The notes under the pieces: generated by a model
Told to the model about the DNA's origin: nothing
Database searches by the model: none
The model's input: only the letters and a program-made list of their open reading frames with translations
In this document: positions 10,956-23,386 of the stretch, piece by piece
How positions within the stretch are numbered: the first letter of the stretch is position 1
Layout: each line of letters begins with the position of its first letter
Origin: Crambe crambe
Taxonomy: Eukaryota > Porifera > Demospongiae > Poecilosclerida > Crambeidae
DNA length: 64,000 nt
Assembly: GCA_963924555.1 (NCBI GenBank)
Contig: OZ004584.1
Span: 2,293,001-2,357,000 of the forward strand
Direction: 5' to 3'
Position numbers and translations under genes: made by a program

Positions 10956-13900
10956 TTAGACTGTAGTATTACTATAGTGGTTACATGAGCTAAAATCTGC
11001 CATGGTGTCATTGCTACATCGGTGGAAAGGGGCCAGGTTTGTGAGTGGCGTCAGGGCATAGGCACACACGGATCCCACCAGCAATCCCACCAGTAACACC
11101 CATGTCATCATGGTGCCTGTACGTACAGACATAAATTAGAGGAATAAAGTGGATCAAAAGTTCAGTTAGTATGGGAGAAGGGGACATACAACTTTGAGTA
11201 GCAGGTTTGTCATTCTAAGCCACACTCGGCCTTCTTATAACGTAGTAACTTGCTAAACCACACCCTTTAATTTCAAATGATAAAAGGTCATTGCCAACTA
11301 CAAACACTGTTTGGTAAAAGGTAGACACAAAAGTAAGACTACAAATACTGTGGTTGGTAAAGGGTAGACACAACAAGACCACAAACACTACCACTGTACC
11401 TGCAAGTTCTTTGTTTTTCTCCTCCTTGATGTGTGCAGCGACATTGATCATGGGCAGGCTTCCTAAATACCCATTGCTCAGTCCCAGAAGAAGCGTGAAT
11501 AAAACGGCAAAAACGAACACGTTCGCCCCCAAGACGGGGTGAGTTGGAGATGGCGAAACACACAGTAAAATCAAAGGAATGAAGATAAGACGAAAAGTGG
11601 AGGTTAGCAGAAGCATCTTTGGAGACCATATTATGGGAAGGAGAGCGAACCATTTGATGATGGCATCCACCACGTTGAAAGCAGAGACAAGGATTACAGG
11701 AGCCCAGCTCCCGAGAGTGCAGTCTTGGACTATTGATACCAGACCAGGAAAGAGTAGGAGAGTGATGAAATAGTTGAGGAATATGGCTGCCATTAGGGGC
11801 CAGATCTGTGCTGTCACGTTTATGTGCACCTTAAAGTTACCTACAGAGAATGATTATTTCAGTGAAACTTGCTACAGACTTCTCTAGAAAGTGATGTGAC
11901 CACCTTACTTACTGTGACCACCTACAGGCTAGGAATAAGCGGTCTTAATGGTTGCTGTTGGTACAAGTTGAGTGGCCTTAATAGAGAGGTGGGTGGCTTC
12001 ATTATAGGGTTGTCTGATTAGACAGGTTTCACTGTATTTTTCAGTAAAAGATTCCTCAATCCCTAACCAAAATTCCTACGACAGTCCTGGAGAGTGTGGG
12101 GAGAGTGTGGGTTACTCTACACTACGTATAACTGTACTATTTGGAAATCCTACAATGCTCTGCTTTTCCTAAATAATATTGTTTTTCTCTCTGGCTAATC
12201 CCAGGACAAAAACTTGGGAGGGGGTGTTATAGACTTACGTAATCTGCATGGATATTTCCCATACCCAATAGCCAAGTTGTGCTGAATGCAGACATGTGGG
12301 ACTATAATAGGCAAAGGACTGATAAGATACTGCATCACCACTCAAGGAAAATTACTGGTGTATTCTTAACCAAACTTCATAGAGTGGGTGATCTGGTGCT
12401 GATATACAGACTCACTGTAACACACATGACACCTCTCCATACAGTATTAAATCACAAGAGGATAGATAAATATCTTGGTCATGGAGTCTTAATCCCAAGT
12501 GTTTGCCACTGTATACTCACTCACTCACTTTTTAAAACTCTCTTTAAACTTGTTAACGTTGTGTGAGTATCACGATCTTCAGACACATTCTCTCTCCCAT
12601 GCTGCACATCTGCACACTCTTCTGATAAAAGAACATTCTCGTCTGCAGAATCAAGATTTTCAACATTATTCACTGAGAGAAGATGCTGTTGGTCCAAGTT
12701 CTCTCTCTTTCTCTCATCTTCACCATTTCCCTGCGCTTCACTCTGACATTTCCTCATATAGAACTTGACCATTTTGTTAGTTCTGATGTAGCAATGGCAT
12801 ATCACACACACAACTATGATAACCAGAGAGATGACGAAGAATACAATACCGCCCATTTCTTCTGATTTGGTGGAGACCTTGGTGATGATACGGAGAGAAC
12901 TTTCCACGACTCCTGCCACACTCTCACCTGCCATGACTGCTTGAGTGTATCTCCTTGGCAACATGCTGGACAGTCCATAGTAACTTGACTGTTGAACTAC
13001 ATATGAGAGTAGCAATAAAATGACCTATTCAGTCGTCAAGACATTCCACAACCATGGACATCCTCCCTGTCCCACCCACTGATCCTATGAACCCTTCCAG
13101 GATGTCCCCTTCCCTTCACACCAGACATGCACCCTTCCAATGCTGACCCCATAAACCCCCCCCCCCCCCCCCCAAAAAAAAAAAAAAGGTTGGGGTAACC
13201 CTCGTTTGTACTGTAGTCATTCATCAGCAAGAAGGTGGAGATGTTATGGACAGGAGAGGTACAGTATTAGCTTCAGTGCACCAAATTTGAATTAACAGTT
13301 ACTTATAGATTGAGGGTCCAGTGCTACAGTTACGTACCTTAACTTCTAATAAAAGATACTCCGAAAGAGGACAAACCTCTCAACAAAGGACAATCATATA
13401 TGAAATAACCTCTAAAAGAGGACGCCCTCTCTACAAAGGACAAAAGGGTGGGTTGGACATTCCACTGTATGATTAAATTGTTGTTTATGCTATGGACTCA
13501 CCTCCAGATCCCAGTCCAACCATGGCAATGGTGATGAGTGTCAGGTAGAAGGAGACAGTGACGGGAATAGTGCAGTTATGAATCCCAACATCAAGCAGAG
13601 GGATCAACAAGAGAGAGACGATAAACATTACATAACCGAAAGTAATTCTGCTGTGAATACCAAATCTCTTAACCAGAGCTATGTTGAGGGTGGCTGCAAA
13701 GAAAGTGACAACCAGGTATGTGACTGGAATAGCTACAGACACTGAAGGGAAGTCTCTTTTGTAGTAGTAGAAGAAGTAGTCAATGGCTCCTATGTAAGCA
13801 GTCCATGGAGTGAGGAAGCCAACTCCACCCATTAACATGCAGATGTACACCAAGTAGAAACGATCCTTAGGAACCATGTCTTGAGACGGGAGATTATTGT

Positions 13901-14066
13901 TGTCATTTCTTTCCAGCTCCAAGTCGTATTGTCCTTTCTTCCTCAGGATGAGGTGTGGGAGGAATCTTTCTGACCATTTCTTCCTGTCGGATACCAGTCC
14001 CTTCTTGTCATTATCTCCTTCCGATTCGTCGGCGCTTGAAGCATCGTTCAGCTCCGAAGACATCAT
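10956..14066 (-). CDS. SLC29A4: Equilibrative nucleoside/monoamine transporter (ENT4/PMAT-like)
   Basis: Complete four-exon multi-pass transporter of the SLC29 family. Exons on the minus strand: 14066-13502, 12996-12529, 11840-11400, 11116-10956. Phases match at each junction and the joined frame gives 544 aa. Exon 1 holds a hydrophilic N-terminus and the first membrane spans (PKDRFYLVYICMLMGGVGFL). Exon 2 carries the most diagnostic block, QQSSYYGLSSMLPRRYTQAV followed by MAGESVAGV, close to vertebrate ENT4, then a long acidic cytosolic loop. Exon 3 holds the C-terminal half; exon 4 adds the last span (MTWVLLVGLLVGSVCAYAL), and the stop is at 10956. ENT4 is a polyspecific organic-cation and adenosine transporter of the plasma membrane; substrate preference here is inference. 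I chose the MMSSEL start at 14066, because the open frame further upstream runs into a transposon-like inverted repeat. Confidence 0.92.
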
Positions 14067-14129
14067 GATGTATGTTTTATTTTTAGAGCCTCGAGACCAC
14101 GCCCCCTCATTTAAAACCGGGTTACTCGA

Positions 14130-14190
14130 CCCTTTACCAACCACGAAGGCTGTTGGTAAAGGGTCGACTACGCATTGCGCATGCGTGACA
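14130..14190. repeat. Short inverted repeat, possibly transposon-derived, upstream of SLC29A4
   Basis: CGACCCTTTACCAAC and its complement GTTGGTAAAGGGTCG face each other across a spacer of about 12 bases, followed by ACTACGC and GCGCATGCG. The same GGTAAAGGGTCGACTACGC word recurs upstream of the MIEAP-like gene copy near 61880. Related GACCCTTTACCAACC words lie within the 9-bp-TSD elements and the E repeats. A promoter role is inference. Confidence 0.6.
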
Positions 14191-14691
14191 GCGATACACC
14201 ATAAAAGATGTCCTTAATTCTCTTGTGAGTCCATATCCATGTTAGCTACATACCCATTCCCTCCTACATTGGACTTTTTATTACCAGTTTGTTCGTTTGT
14301 TTGTTTATTTTTTGGGGGGAGGGGGGTGCTTATGACTACCCCCAGATTGCGCATGGAATTGCAGTTATGACTGAAGTGCATGACTGAGTGTCATACACCA
14401 CAATATGTCTTGGTTTTAACACAGTACAACATCCATGCAGCTTGCAGGCTGGCTATTTTGTCAAGTTATGAAATTCTACAATAATGGATTAGCTACCGCT
14501 GAATTGCAAAGTATGTCATAGTCCAGCGATTATTTAATACCATCACAAAGTTCAATAATTATCACTCTAAAAAATCTCCATGTTAATTTTTATTTGAATA
14601 GATACCCACTACCTTCTACATAGCTATGCTACTTCTTTCTTTGAAACAATCACTCACTAGGACTAAGAGTTTAATCTATTGTTTTGGTTTT

Positions 14692-15423
14692 TTAAATGCC
14701 AGTGTAATGTTTGACGACTTCCTGCTTCATACGAATACCTACAAAAGAATCAAACGTAGCATCGCATTGAAGCATTTTGACGTTGTCCATATGCTCCCAC
14801 TCTCCAATGCACGGCTTCTTGCAGCGGAATAACTGATTGGCACTATTTACACCAAATACTTCAAGTCGTCCAGATGCTGTAATGTGCTTCAATTTCCCGG
14901 GTATTTGGCGCCAACCTTTACTCCCATCAACTGGTCGTGTATAGATATTGTCATGACGATTCACTCCATAAACGTAATCTTGGCCTCCATCTATTTGCTT
15001 CAATTTTCCACCGACATGCTGCCATGCTCCTTTGCAGGGTTTCTTGCATTTAAAGATGTTATCACCAGAATTTACTCCCCAGATGTAACCATTACCCGAA
15101 GCGGACACGTGCTTCAATCTACCAGGGATGTGTATCCATGATCCTTTTCCATCTACACGACGTTTAAAGATTTGACCTGCGTTGTTCACCCCCCAGACTT
15201 CTTCATCTCCTGCGTCTATTTGTTTCAGACCACCAGGAATCTGACGCCACCTTCTGCATGGTCGTGGACAGATGAAAATCTGGTTTCTCGCATTTATGCC
15301 CCAGAGGTAGTTGACTGATGTTGTCACATATTTCAAAGTGGGACCATTGTTGATTGGAGTCATTCCATGAGTGCCTACAGTTATCATTGCAAGAACAAAA
15401 CCGACAAGTCCTATCCTCAACAT
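14692..15423 (-). CDS. Secreted tectonin/fish-egg-lectin-like protein, copy A
   Basis: Intronless 243-aa protein. Residues 1-20 are a signal peptide (MLRIGLVGFVLAMITVGTHG). The rest is five tectonin-type repeats with the blade motif WG(V/I)N....(Q/N)IF at about residues 41, 77, 115, 152 and 190. This is expected to fold into a beta-propeller like fish egg lectin or horseshoe crab L6 lectin, which bind bacterial surface sugars or LPS. Three C-x3-C pairs (CPRPC, CKKPC, CKKPC) plus Cys220 mark the family here. I chose the ATG at 15423 because the other copies begin MSRIGLVGF; the longer frame upstream arises from a 1-base loss in the 5' UTR. It is the most distant copy in the array, separated from the rest by an inserted element. 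Confidence 0.88.
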   Translation of the reverse strand: MLRIGLVGFVLAMITVGTHGMTPINNGPTLKYVTTSVNYLWGINARNQIFICPRPCRRWRQIPGGLKQIDAGDEEVWGVNNAGQIFKRRVDGKGSWIHIPGRLKHVSASGNGYIWGVNSGDNIFKCKKPCKGAWQHVGGKLKQIDGGQDYVYGVNRHDNIYTRPVDGSKGWRQIPGKLKHITASGRLEVFGVNSANQLFRCKKPCIGEWEHMDNVKMLQCDATFDSFVGIRMKQEVVKHYTGI

Positions 15424-15535
15424 AATGTCTTGAGTCTCTTTCAATAGCCAATTAATTATAGCTAGCTATAGCAAACAGATGGCTATAGCTGGTTAAAGGT
15501 TTTTCTCTTTTTTATAGACCTTGAACAGCGGAGTA

Positions 15536-16968
15536 TCCAGGATTTTGTCTTGCGCGCGGAAAATTTTTTCATGACCACGCCCATTTTCGTAACCACACTC
15601 ACTTGACTGTATCTTCATGAGTAGTGGAGCTAGCCTCGTCCCCAGGCGCAATAATAAGCTTGTGGAAGGCCTGGTACGCGACCAAACCGGAAGTGGTATA
15701 AGTGGTATAAGCTTAGTTATAATTATTGGATGTGTTCTTTTTATCCTAAGTGGTTCTCCGATCATGGACACTTAAACTATTTTTAGCAACCATAATGTCA
15801 AAACACAGGAGACCCTATGTATATAGGAACAAAAATTTGTCTTGACAATAGCAGGTGCATGGATGACGTCGAGGGAATGCAACTCCAGGCATGCCCTATT
15901 TATTGAAAACTAACTACTTATTCCAAATAGACCATGCTGTCTACTCTAGTTGCAAGCTCTATACTGACCAGCTTTTAGTGGTCAATAAAACCCTTGATAG
16001 TTGCTTGCATTGTTACATATTATTATAATTCTAATAGACTAGCTACTTGTGGCTAGCACAGCAGTTGTATCTCATGTGGTCCATCTACGTATAATAATGT
16101 AACTGGCTACATACTAATATGTAGCTGTCACCAGGAATTCAACCCTCCATATCAGGTAGCTAATATCTATAATGTAAGTCTACATAACAAGTGAGATATT
16201 ATGTCTTTTATAATTGCATTGAGAGATATAACTGTAGCTAAACCAGCAACATAAATAATCTTCCTACCGGTATGAATCACAAAAAGTGTAGACCACTGTG
16301 GGAGAGATACCCTTAATTGTTGACTACCTCACAAACTCTACCTTGTGCTATTGATATATTACCAAATAAGGAGATAATTATTAAGGAGTAACAGCTTTTT
16401 TATGAGGTATCTTGGTTACCTGCTTGCTAAATCTGAAATGGTTTGAGGCTGTCTTTTAAGGGTTAGATATTTGCAAGAAAGATTCTTGAAACTTACGTTA
16501 TGCTCTTCAGTGAATTATCCAAAAAAAATTTGTTTCAGTATACTTCACTGTATGCAGTTAGCTACGTACAGGTAGAACCTACATAAGGCATTTTCTTCTT
16601 CAGACCAAGAAGCAGTGCATGGAAACCTGTAGGATCCATGGCTATTTTCAAGAAATTGGATTTGGTGGGTATTAATGTGATGAAATTGTGGTACATGAAA
16701 CCATGCAAACCCAGTGACCATGCAAGCCTCTTCAGAGATTGGCAACCATTTTGTATTGATGGCAGCCAGGAACTAGCATTTTTAAATTGACAGCCACAGC
16801 TAATGCAGGCACCTTTGCGGGTGCCCCAATATCTGAAAATGTTCATAATACATCAAAGTACATGTACACAAAGTTTGGTGCTTTTATCAAAGTCTGCAAA
16901 CTCGACATAATAAAAAAATTTTGGGGGGTGCTTTAGCACCCCGAGCACCTCCTCTAATTACGCCACTG
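15536..16968. mobile_element. Non-autonomous DNA transposon (hAT-like ends) inserted in a lectin flank
   Basis: The lectin flank is interrupted after ATAGACCTTGAA and resumes at TTGAAGTTAGCATAAC; paralogous flanks at 19125, 21640 and 47052 read straight through. The 1433-base insert is bounded by a 5-base duplication TTGAA. Its imperfect inverted ends are CAGCGGAGTATCCAGG and, on the complementary strand, CAGTGGCGTAATTAGAGG. Such ends resemble hAT elements, although hAT normally makes 8-base duplications. I see no transposase frame. Confidence 0.72.
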
Positions 16969-16973
16969 TTGAA

Positions 16974-18321
16974 GTTAGCATAACTATTGTTTCCTGCTTA
17001 TTTAGAGGTATTTCATTCGTTGTAAAAAAAATAGAAGCGTCATATACACACAAAAAATGTCCCAATACAAACAGACACACTGGGTGTGCAATGTACACTT
17101 AACTGTCCCAGTGTAGGTGTGCAGTGTACACTTAACTGTCACACCAGGTGTTCAGTGTACACTTTCCTTTTATATGTAGCTAGCTACATAGCATGCACTT
17201 AATTTCACTAGCTACATAAAATATGTTCTCTTTTTGATTACTTTCCTCAAGTCACCTTTCAGTTTCTGTATAGAAGAATCTGTTAAGATGATCCCACATT
17301 AATTTTTTTTTCTTTGCCTTATTAGTCTGTGCAATGTGAAACTGGACTATTTAGCTACCAACCACAAAGGTCCAGCTAAAGGATTGGCTATTTCAAACTA
17401 ATGCCTGCCCCTCAACTGAATTCATTGCATGTGTTGCTATCATTAATGTGAATGTGTCCTTTTATGGAATGCTATAAGTTGCCGGGTTGCTACACCCTCA
17501 ACTATTTCTGATGAGGACACTCATACATTGGACCTTAAAAATTAATAGTGGGACAGGAAGACAATTTTAATGATTTTAGGTGGGGGGGGGGGGGGGGGGG
17601 GGACTAGCCCCCAGTGCCCCACTGCTTCCTACCCCCTGTTGGGGGTGGGGCAGTAGGAGAAAAAAATCACTATTGAATAAAGGGATCCACTAGCTATCAG
17701 CTAGTTGGAAATGAAATATAATTTCACATAATGACAATTACATAGTCCTAAGTTGCTGCATCTACTAGCATGCCCTCTGGCCCTGAATGACTGGTTAGGC
17801 ATCATTGTTTGCTTTTTAGCCACACATTAATTTAGTCATAGTTTCTTGGCACAGTATAGCTAGCTGAAACATTCCAGGCAGCTATTTTGTAACTAGCTAG
17901 CAGGTACGAAATCTTGCAATGATGCATGGATTAGCCACAAAGATAAGCTGAATTGCAAAGGCATAATTGAACACTCCATGTCAATTTGTTGTGTGACAAT
18001 AGCTACCCACTATGCTAATACAAAATAATCATGATAATCTATTGTGGTGTAGACTAGCCAGGGGACCAGCAATATTATAGATGTAAATCTATATTATATT
18101 ATTTAATCTATATTAATATTAATCTATAATCTATATTATGTAACACCTGTGTTTTGTGGTTTATTTGTCTTTGTATAAAAGCTAGTGCATGTGTTCATTT
18201 TTAATAGATAGTATTCATTATTGATAACAAGTTCTTTTGTGACTAGCTACTACATTTGAGATTACTACATCACTCACTAGAGCTAAGAGTTTAATCTATT
18301 GTTTTGTTGTTACTCGGTTTG
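16974..18321. repeat. Lectin-unit flank (3' of copy B)
   Basis: Non-coding part of the repeat unit, similar over its length to 19130-20834 and 21645-23386. It contains a variable poly(G) run (about 21 G at 17582-17602) followed by a GC-rich potential hairpin, and an AT-rich stretch of TCTATATTA words at about 18070-18140. No coding signal seen. It lacks the roughly 400-base segment that the other flanks have (about 19415-19815). Confidence 0.75.
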
Positions 18322-19053
18322 TTAAATGCCAGTGTAATGTTTGACGACTTCCTGCTTCATACGAATACCTACGAAAGAATCAAACGTGGCATCGCATTGT
18401 AGCATGTTGACGTTGTCCATATGCTCCCACTCTCCAATGCACGGCTTCTTGCAGCGGAATAACTGATTGGCACGATTTACACCAAACACTTCAACTCGTC
18501 CGGATGCTGTAATGTGCTTCAATTTCCCAGGTATGCGGCGCCAACCTTTACTCCCATCAACTGGTCGTGTATAGATATTGTCATGACGATCCACTCCATA
18601 AACGTAATCTTGGCCTCCATCTATTTGCTTCAGACTTCCACTGACACGCTGCCATGCTCCTTTGCAGGGTTTCTTACATTTATAGATATGATCAGCTAGA
18701 TTTATTCCCCAGATGTAACCATTACCCGAAGCGGAAACGTGCTTCAATCTGCCAGGAATGCGTATCCATGATCCTTTTCCATCTACACGACGTTTAAAGA
18801 TTTGACCTGCGTTGTTCACGCCCCAGACTTCTTCATCTCCTGCGTCTATTTGTTTCAGACCACCAGGAATCTGACGCCACCTTCTGCATGGTCGTGGACA
18901 GATGAAAATCTGGTTTCTCGCATTTACGCCCCAGAGGTAATTGACTGATGTTGTCACATATTTCAAAGTGGGACCATTGTTGATTGGAGTCATTCCATGA
19001 GTGCCTACAGTTATCATTGCAAGAATAAAACCAACAAGTCCTATCCTCGACAT
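18322..19053 (-). CDS. Secreted tectonin/fish-egg-lectin-like protein, copy B
   Basis: Intronless, 243 aa, same architecture as copy A: signal peptide at residues 1-20, five WGVN...IF blades, seven Cys. Distinctive differences from copies A, C, D and F lie at about residues 117-155 (INLADHIYKCKKPC, VSGSLKQ, GVDRHDN). The same variants recur in copy E at 46247, so these two share a recent ancestor in that segment. The reading frame is intact and the substitutions are spread across blades, consistent with a functional gene. Confidence 0.9.
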   Translation of the reverse strand: MSRIGLVGFILAMITVGTHGMTPINNGPTLKYVTTSVNYLWGVNARNQIFICPRPCRRWRQIPGGLKQIDAGDEEVWGVNNAGQIFKRRVDGKGSWIRIPGRLKHVSASGNGYIWGINLADHIYKCKKPCKGAWQRVSGSLKQIDGGQDYVYGVDRHDNIYTRPVDGSKGWRRIPGKLKHITASGRVEVFGVNRANQLFRCKKPCIGEWEHMDNVNMLQCDATFDSFVGIRMKQEVVKHYTGI

Positions 19054-20834
19054 AATGTCTTTGAGTCTCTTTCAATAGCTAGCTATAGCAAACACTATAG
19101 CTGGTTAAAGGTTTTTTTATAGACCTTGAAGTTAGCATAACTATTATTTCCTGCTTATTCAGAGGTATTTCATTCATTGTAAAAAAAAAAACAGAAGCGT
19201 CATATGCACACAGTGTCCCAATACAAACAGACACACTGGGTGTGCAATGTACACTTAACTGTCCCAGTGTAGGTGTTCAGTGTACACTTTCCTTTTACAT
19301 GTAGCTAGCTACGTAGCATGCACTTAATTTCACTAGCTACATAAAATATGTTCTCTTTTTGATTACTTTCCTCAAGTCACCTTTCAGTTTCTGTATAGAA
19401 GAATCTGTTAAGATGATGGAGAATGGCTTTGGTTACATACACACTGTAAAAATGAAAGTGTTCACTACACTCCTAGAGTGTGTATGTAGCTATAGGCATA
19501 CCTATATACAAGCATTGTCTGAGTATATAGAATTAAAAGGTTTTCTGGAGTGACTCCTTTTCAAGAGCTAGTTTACTTCAATGGCTAGCTAGAAACTGTA
19601 GAACAGGCTTGACTCATACGTATACATATTCTTGTACTAGCTAAGAATCATCTAAAATTAATCCCCTAATTCACAAACCTCTGAATAGTCAAGATACTTG
19701 ATATGATTACATGGCATATAGCTACCTGACTTACGTATGTGGACAAGCATCTTCTTTGGCCAAGCTTTTCAGTTCTAAAGACATTCTGGTGCAGTAATTA
19801 ATTTCTTTTCTTTGCCTTATTAGTCTGTGCAATGTGAAACTGGACCATTTAGCTACCAACCACAAAGGTCCAGCTCACAGATGGTGAAGGATTGGCTATG
19901 TCAAACTAATGCCTGCCCCTCAACCGAATTCATTGCATGTGTAGCTATCATTAATGTGAATGTGTCCTTTTATGGAATGCTATAAGTTGCCGAGTTGCTA
20001 CACCCTCAACTATTTCTGATGAGGACACTCATACATTGGACCTTAAAATAGTGGGACAGGAAGACAATTTTAGTGATTTTAGGTGGGGGGGGGGGGGTAC
20101 TAGCCCCCAGTGCCCCACTGCTTCCTACCCCCTGTTGGGGGTGGGGCAGTAGGAGAAAAAAATCACTATTGAATAAAGGGATCCACTAGCTATCAGCTAG
20201 TTGGAAATGAAATATAATTTCACATAATGACAATTACATAGTCCTAAGTTGCTGCATCTACTAGCATGCCCTCTGGCCCTGAACTTATGACTGGTTAGGC
20301 ATCATTGTTTTTAGCCACACATTAATTTAGTCATAGTTTCTTGGCACAGTATAGCTAGCTGAAACATTCCAGGCAGCTATTTGTAACTAGCTAGCAGGTA
20401 CGAAATCTTGCAATGATGCATGGATTAGCCACAAAGATAAGCTGAATTGCAAAGGCACAAAGTATGCTGTGATCGACTATTACCATAATTGAACACTCCA
20501 TGTCAATTTGTTGTGTGACAATAGCTACCCACTATGCTAATACAAAATAATCATGATAATCTATTGTGGTGTAGACTAGCCAGGGGACCAGCAATATTAT
20601 AGATGTAAATCTATATTATATTATTTAAATCTATATTAATATTAATCTATAATCTATATTATGTAACACCTGTGTTTTGTGGTTTATTTGTCTTTGTATA
20701 AAAGCTAGTGCATGTGTTCATTTTTAATAGATAGTATTAATAAGTTCTTTTGTGACTAGCTACTACATTTGAGATTACTACATCACTCACTAGAGCTAAG
20801 AGTTTAATCTATTGTTTTGTTGTTACTCGGTTTG
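19054..20834. repeat. Lectin-unit intergenic spacer B-C
   Basis: Non-coding spacer, 5' of copy B and 3' of copy C. It shares CAGACACACTGGGTGTGCAA and ATTTCACTAGCTACATAAAA with the other units, plus the poly(G) plus hairpin module at about 20085-20155 (about 13 G here). The unit period is about 2.5 kb (gene ends at 18322, 20835, 23387). Lectin promoters presumably lie in the roughly 100 bases above each ATG; no clear TATA box was identified. Confidence 0.8.
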
Positions 20835-21566
20835 TTAAATGCCAGTGTAATGTTTGACGACTTCCTGCTTCATACGAATACCTACGAAAGAATCAAACGT
20901 GGCATCGCATTGTAGCATGTTGACGTTGTCCATATGCTCCCACTCTCCAATGCACGGCTTCTTGCAGCGGAATAACTGATTGGCACTATTTACACCAAAT
21001 ACTTCAAGTCGTCCAGATGCTGTAATGTGCTTCAATTTCCCGGGTATTTGGCGCCAACCTTTACTCCCATCAACTGGTCGTGTATAGATATTGTCATGAT
21101 GATTCACTCCATAAATGTAATCTTGGCCTCCATCTATTTGCTTCAATTTTCCACCGACATGCTGCCATGCTCCTTTGCAGGGTTTCTTGCATTTAAAGAT
21201 GTTATCACCAGAATTTACTCCCCAGATGTAACCATTACCCGAAGCAGACACGTGCTTCAATCTGCCAGGGATGCGTATCCATGATCCTTTTCCATCTACA
21301 CGACGTTTAAAGATTTGATCTCCGTTGCTCACCCCCCAGACTTCTTCATCTCCTGCGTCTATTTGTTTCAGACCACCAGGAATCTGACGCCACCTTCTGC
21401 ATGGTCGTGGACAGATGAAAATCTGGTTTCTCGCATTTACGCCCCAGAGGTAATTGACTGATGCTGTCACATATTTCAAAGTGGGACCATTGTTGATTGG
21501 AGTCATTCCATGAGTGCCTACAGTTATCATTGCAAGAATAAAACCAACAAGTCCTATCCTCGACAT
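20835..21566 (-). CDS. Secreted tectonin/fish-egg-lectin-like protein, copy C
   Basis: Intronless, 243 aa, signal peptide MSRIGLVGFILAMITVGTHG, five tectonin blades and the CPRPC/CKKPC/CKKPC pairs. It differs from copy B mainly by VSNGDQIF in blade 2, VNSGDNIF in blade 3 and VNHHDNIY in blade 4. Blades 3-5 are closer to copies A, D and F than to B, so neighbouring genes are mosaics rather than simple tandem descendants. Confidence 0.9.
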   Translation of the reverse strand: MSRIGLVGFILAMITVGTHGMTPINNGPTLKYVTASVNYLWGVNARNQIFICPRPCRRWRQIPGGLKQIDAGDEEVWGVSNGDQIFKRRVDGKGSWIRIPGRLKHVSASGNGYIWGVNSGDNIFKCKKPCKGAWQHVGGKLKQIDGGQDYIYGVNHHDNIYTRPVDGSKGWRQIPGKLKHITASGRLEVFGVNSANQLFRCKKPCIGEWEHMDNVNMLQCDATFDSFVGIRMKQEVVKHYTGI

Positions 21567-23386
21567 AATGTCTTTGAGTCTCTTTCAATAGCTAGCTATA
21601 GCAAACACTATAGCTGGTTAAAGGTTTTTTATAGACCTTGAAGTTAGCATAACTATTATTTCCTGCTTATTCAGAGGTATTTCATTCATTGTAAAAAAAA
21701 AACAGAAGCGTCATATGCACACAAAGTGTCCCAATACAAACAGACACACTGGGTGTGCAATGTACACTTAACTGTCCCGGTGTAGGTGTGCAGAGTACAC
21801 TTAACTGTCACACTAGGTGTTCAGTGTACACTTTCCTTTTACATGTAGCTAGCTAGCATGCACTTAATTTCACTAGCTACATAAAATATGTTCTCTTTTT
21901 TATTACTTTCCTCAAGTCACCTTTCAGTTTCTGTATAGAAGAATCTGTTAAGATGATGAAGAATGGCTTTGGTTACATACACACTGTAAAAATGAAAGTG
22001 TACACTACACTCCTAGAGTGTGTGTATGTAGCTATAGGCATACCTATATACAAGCATTGTCTGAGTATAATTACGTATAGAATTAAAAGGTTTTCTGGAG
22101 TGACTCCTTTTCAAGAGCTAGTTTACTTCAATGGCTAGCTAGAAGAAAAAAAAACAACTGTAGAACAGGCTTGACTCATATACGTATTCTTGTACTAGCT
22201 AAGAATCATCTAAAATTAATCCCCTAATTCACAAACCTCTGAATAGTCAAGATACTTGATATGATTACATGGCATATAGCTACCTGACTTACGTATGTGG
22301 ACAAGCATCTTCTTTGGCCAAGCTTATCAGTTCTAAAGACATTCTGGTGCAGTAATTAATTTCTTTTCTTTGCCTTATTAGTCTGTGCAATGTGAAACTG
22401 GACCATTTAGCTACCAACCACAAAGGTCCAGCTCACAGATGGTGAAGGATTGGCTATGTCAAACTAATGCCTGCCCCTCAACCGAATTCATTGCATGTGT
22501 AGCTATCATTAATGTGAATGTGTCCTTTTATGGAATGCTATAAGTTGCCGGGTTGCTACACCCTCAACTATTTCTGATGAGGACACTCATACATTGGACC
22601 TTAAAATAGTGGGACAGGAAGACAATTTTAGTGATTTTAGGTGGGGGGGACTAGCCCCCAGTGCCCCACTGCTTCCTACCCCCTGTTGGGGGTGGGGCAG
22701 TAGGAGAAAAAAATCACTATTGAATAAAGGGATCCACTAGCTATCAGCTAGTTGGAAATGAAATATAATTTCACATAATGACAATTACATAGTCCTAAGT
22801 TGCTGCATCTACTAGCATGCCCTCTGGCCCTGAGCTTATGACTGGTTAGGCATCATTGTTTTTAGCCACACATTAATTTAGTCATAGTTTCTTGGCACAG
22901 TATAGCTAGCTGAAACATTCCAGGCAGCTATTTTGTAACTAGCTAGCAGGTACGAAATCTTGCAATGATGCATGGATTAGCCACAAAGATAAGCTGAATT
23001 GCAAAGGCACAAAGTATGCTGTGATCGACTATTACCATAATTGAACACTCCATGTCAATTTGTTGTGTGACAATAGCTACCCACTATGCTAATACAAAAT
23101 AATCATGATAATCTATTGTGGTGTAGACTAGCCAGGGGACCAGCAATATTATAGATGTAAATCTATATTATATTATTTAAATCTATATTAATATTAATCT
23201 ATAATCTATATTATGTAACACCTGTGTTTTGTGGTTTATTTGTCTTTGTATAAAAGCTAGTGCATGTGTTCATTTTTAATAGATAGTATTAATAAGTTCT
23301 TTTGTGACTAGCTACTACATTTGAGATTACTACATCACTCACTAGAGCTAAGAGTTTAATCTATTGTTTTGTTGTTACTCGGTTTG
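21567..23386. repeat. Lectin-unit intergenic spacer C-D
   Basis: Same non-coding module as 19054-20834. The poly(G) run is only seven G here, and the AGTATTAATAAGTTC variant replaces the longer AGTATTCATTATTGATAAC form found 3' of copies B, E and F. No coding signal. Confidence 0.8.

Noticed and set aside
14067..14144. Upstream in-frame start for the SLC29A4 protein (MVGKGSSNPV)
   Set aside because: The extra 26 codons fall in the inverted repeat shared with mobile sequences; MMSSEL at 14066 is more likely.
14884..15141. Plus-strand frames opposite every lectin gene (MLQFPG...)
   Set aside because: Antisense shadows that recur only because the lectin coding sequence is conserved.
16545..16846. 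94-codon minus-strand frame in the 15536-16968 element
   Set aside because: No domain, no similarity to a transposase and biased composition; probably chance.
17505..17530. CTGATGAG word suggesting a hammerhead ribozyme in each lectin spacer
   Set aside because: The required GAAA after a closed stem II and the flanking stems are missing.
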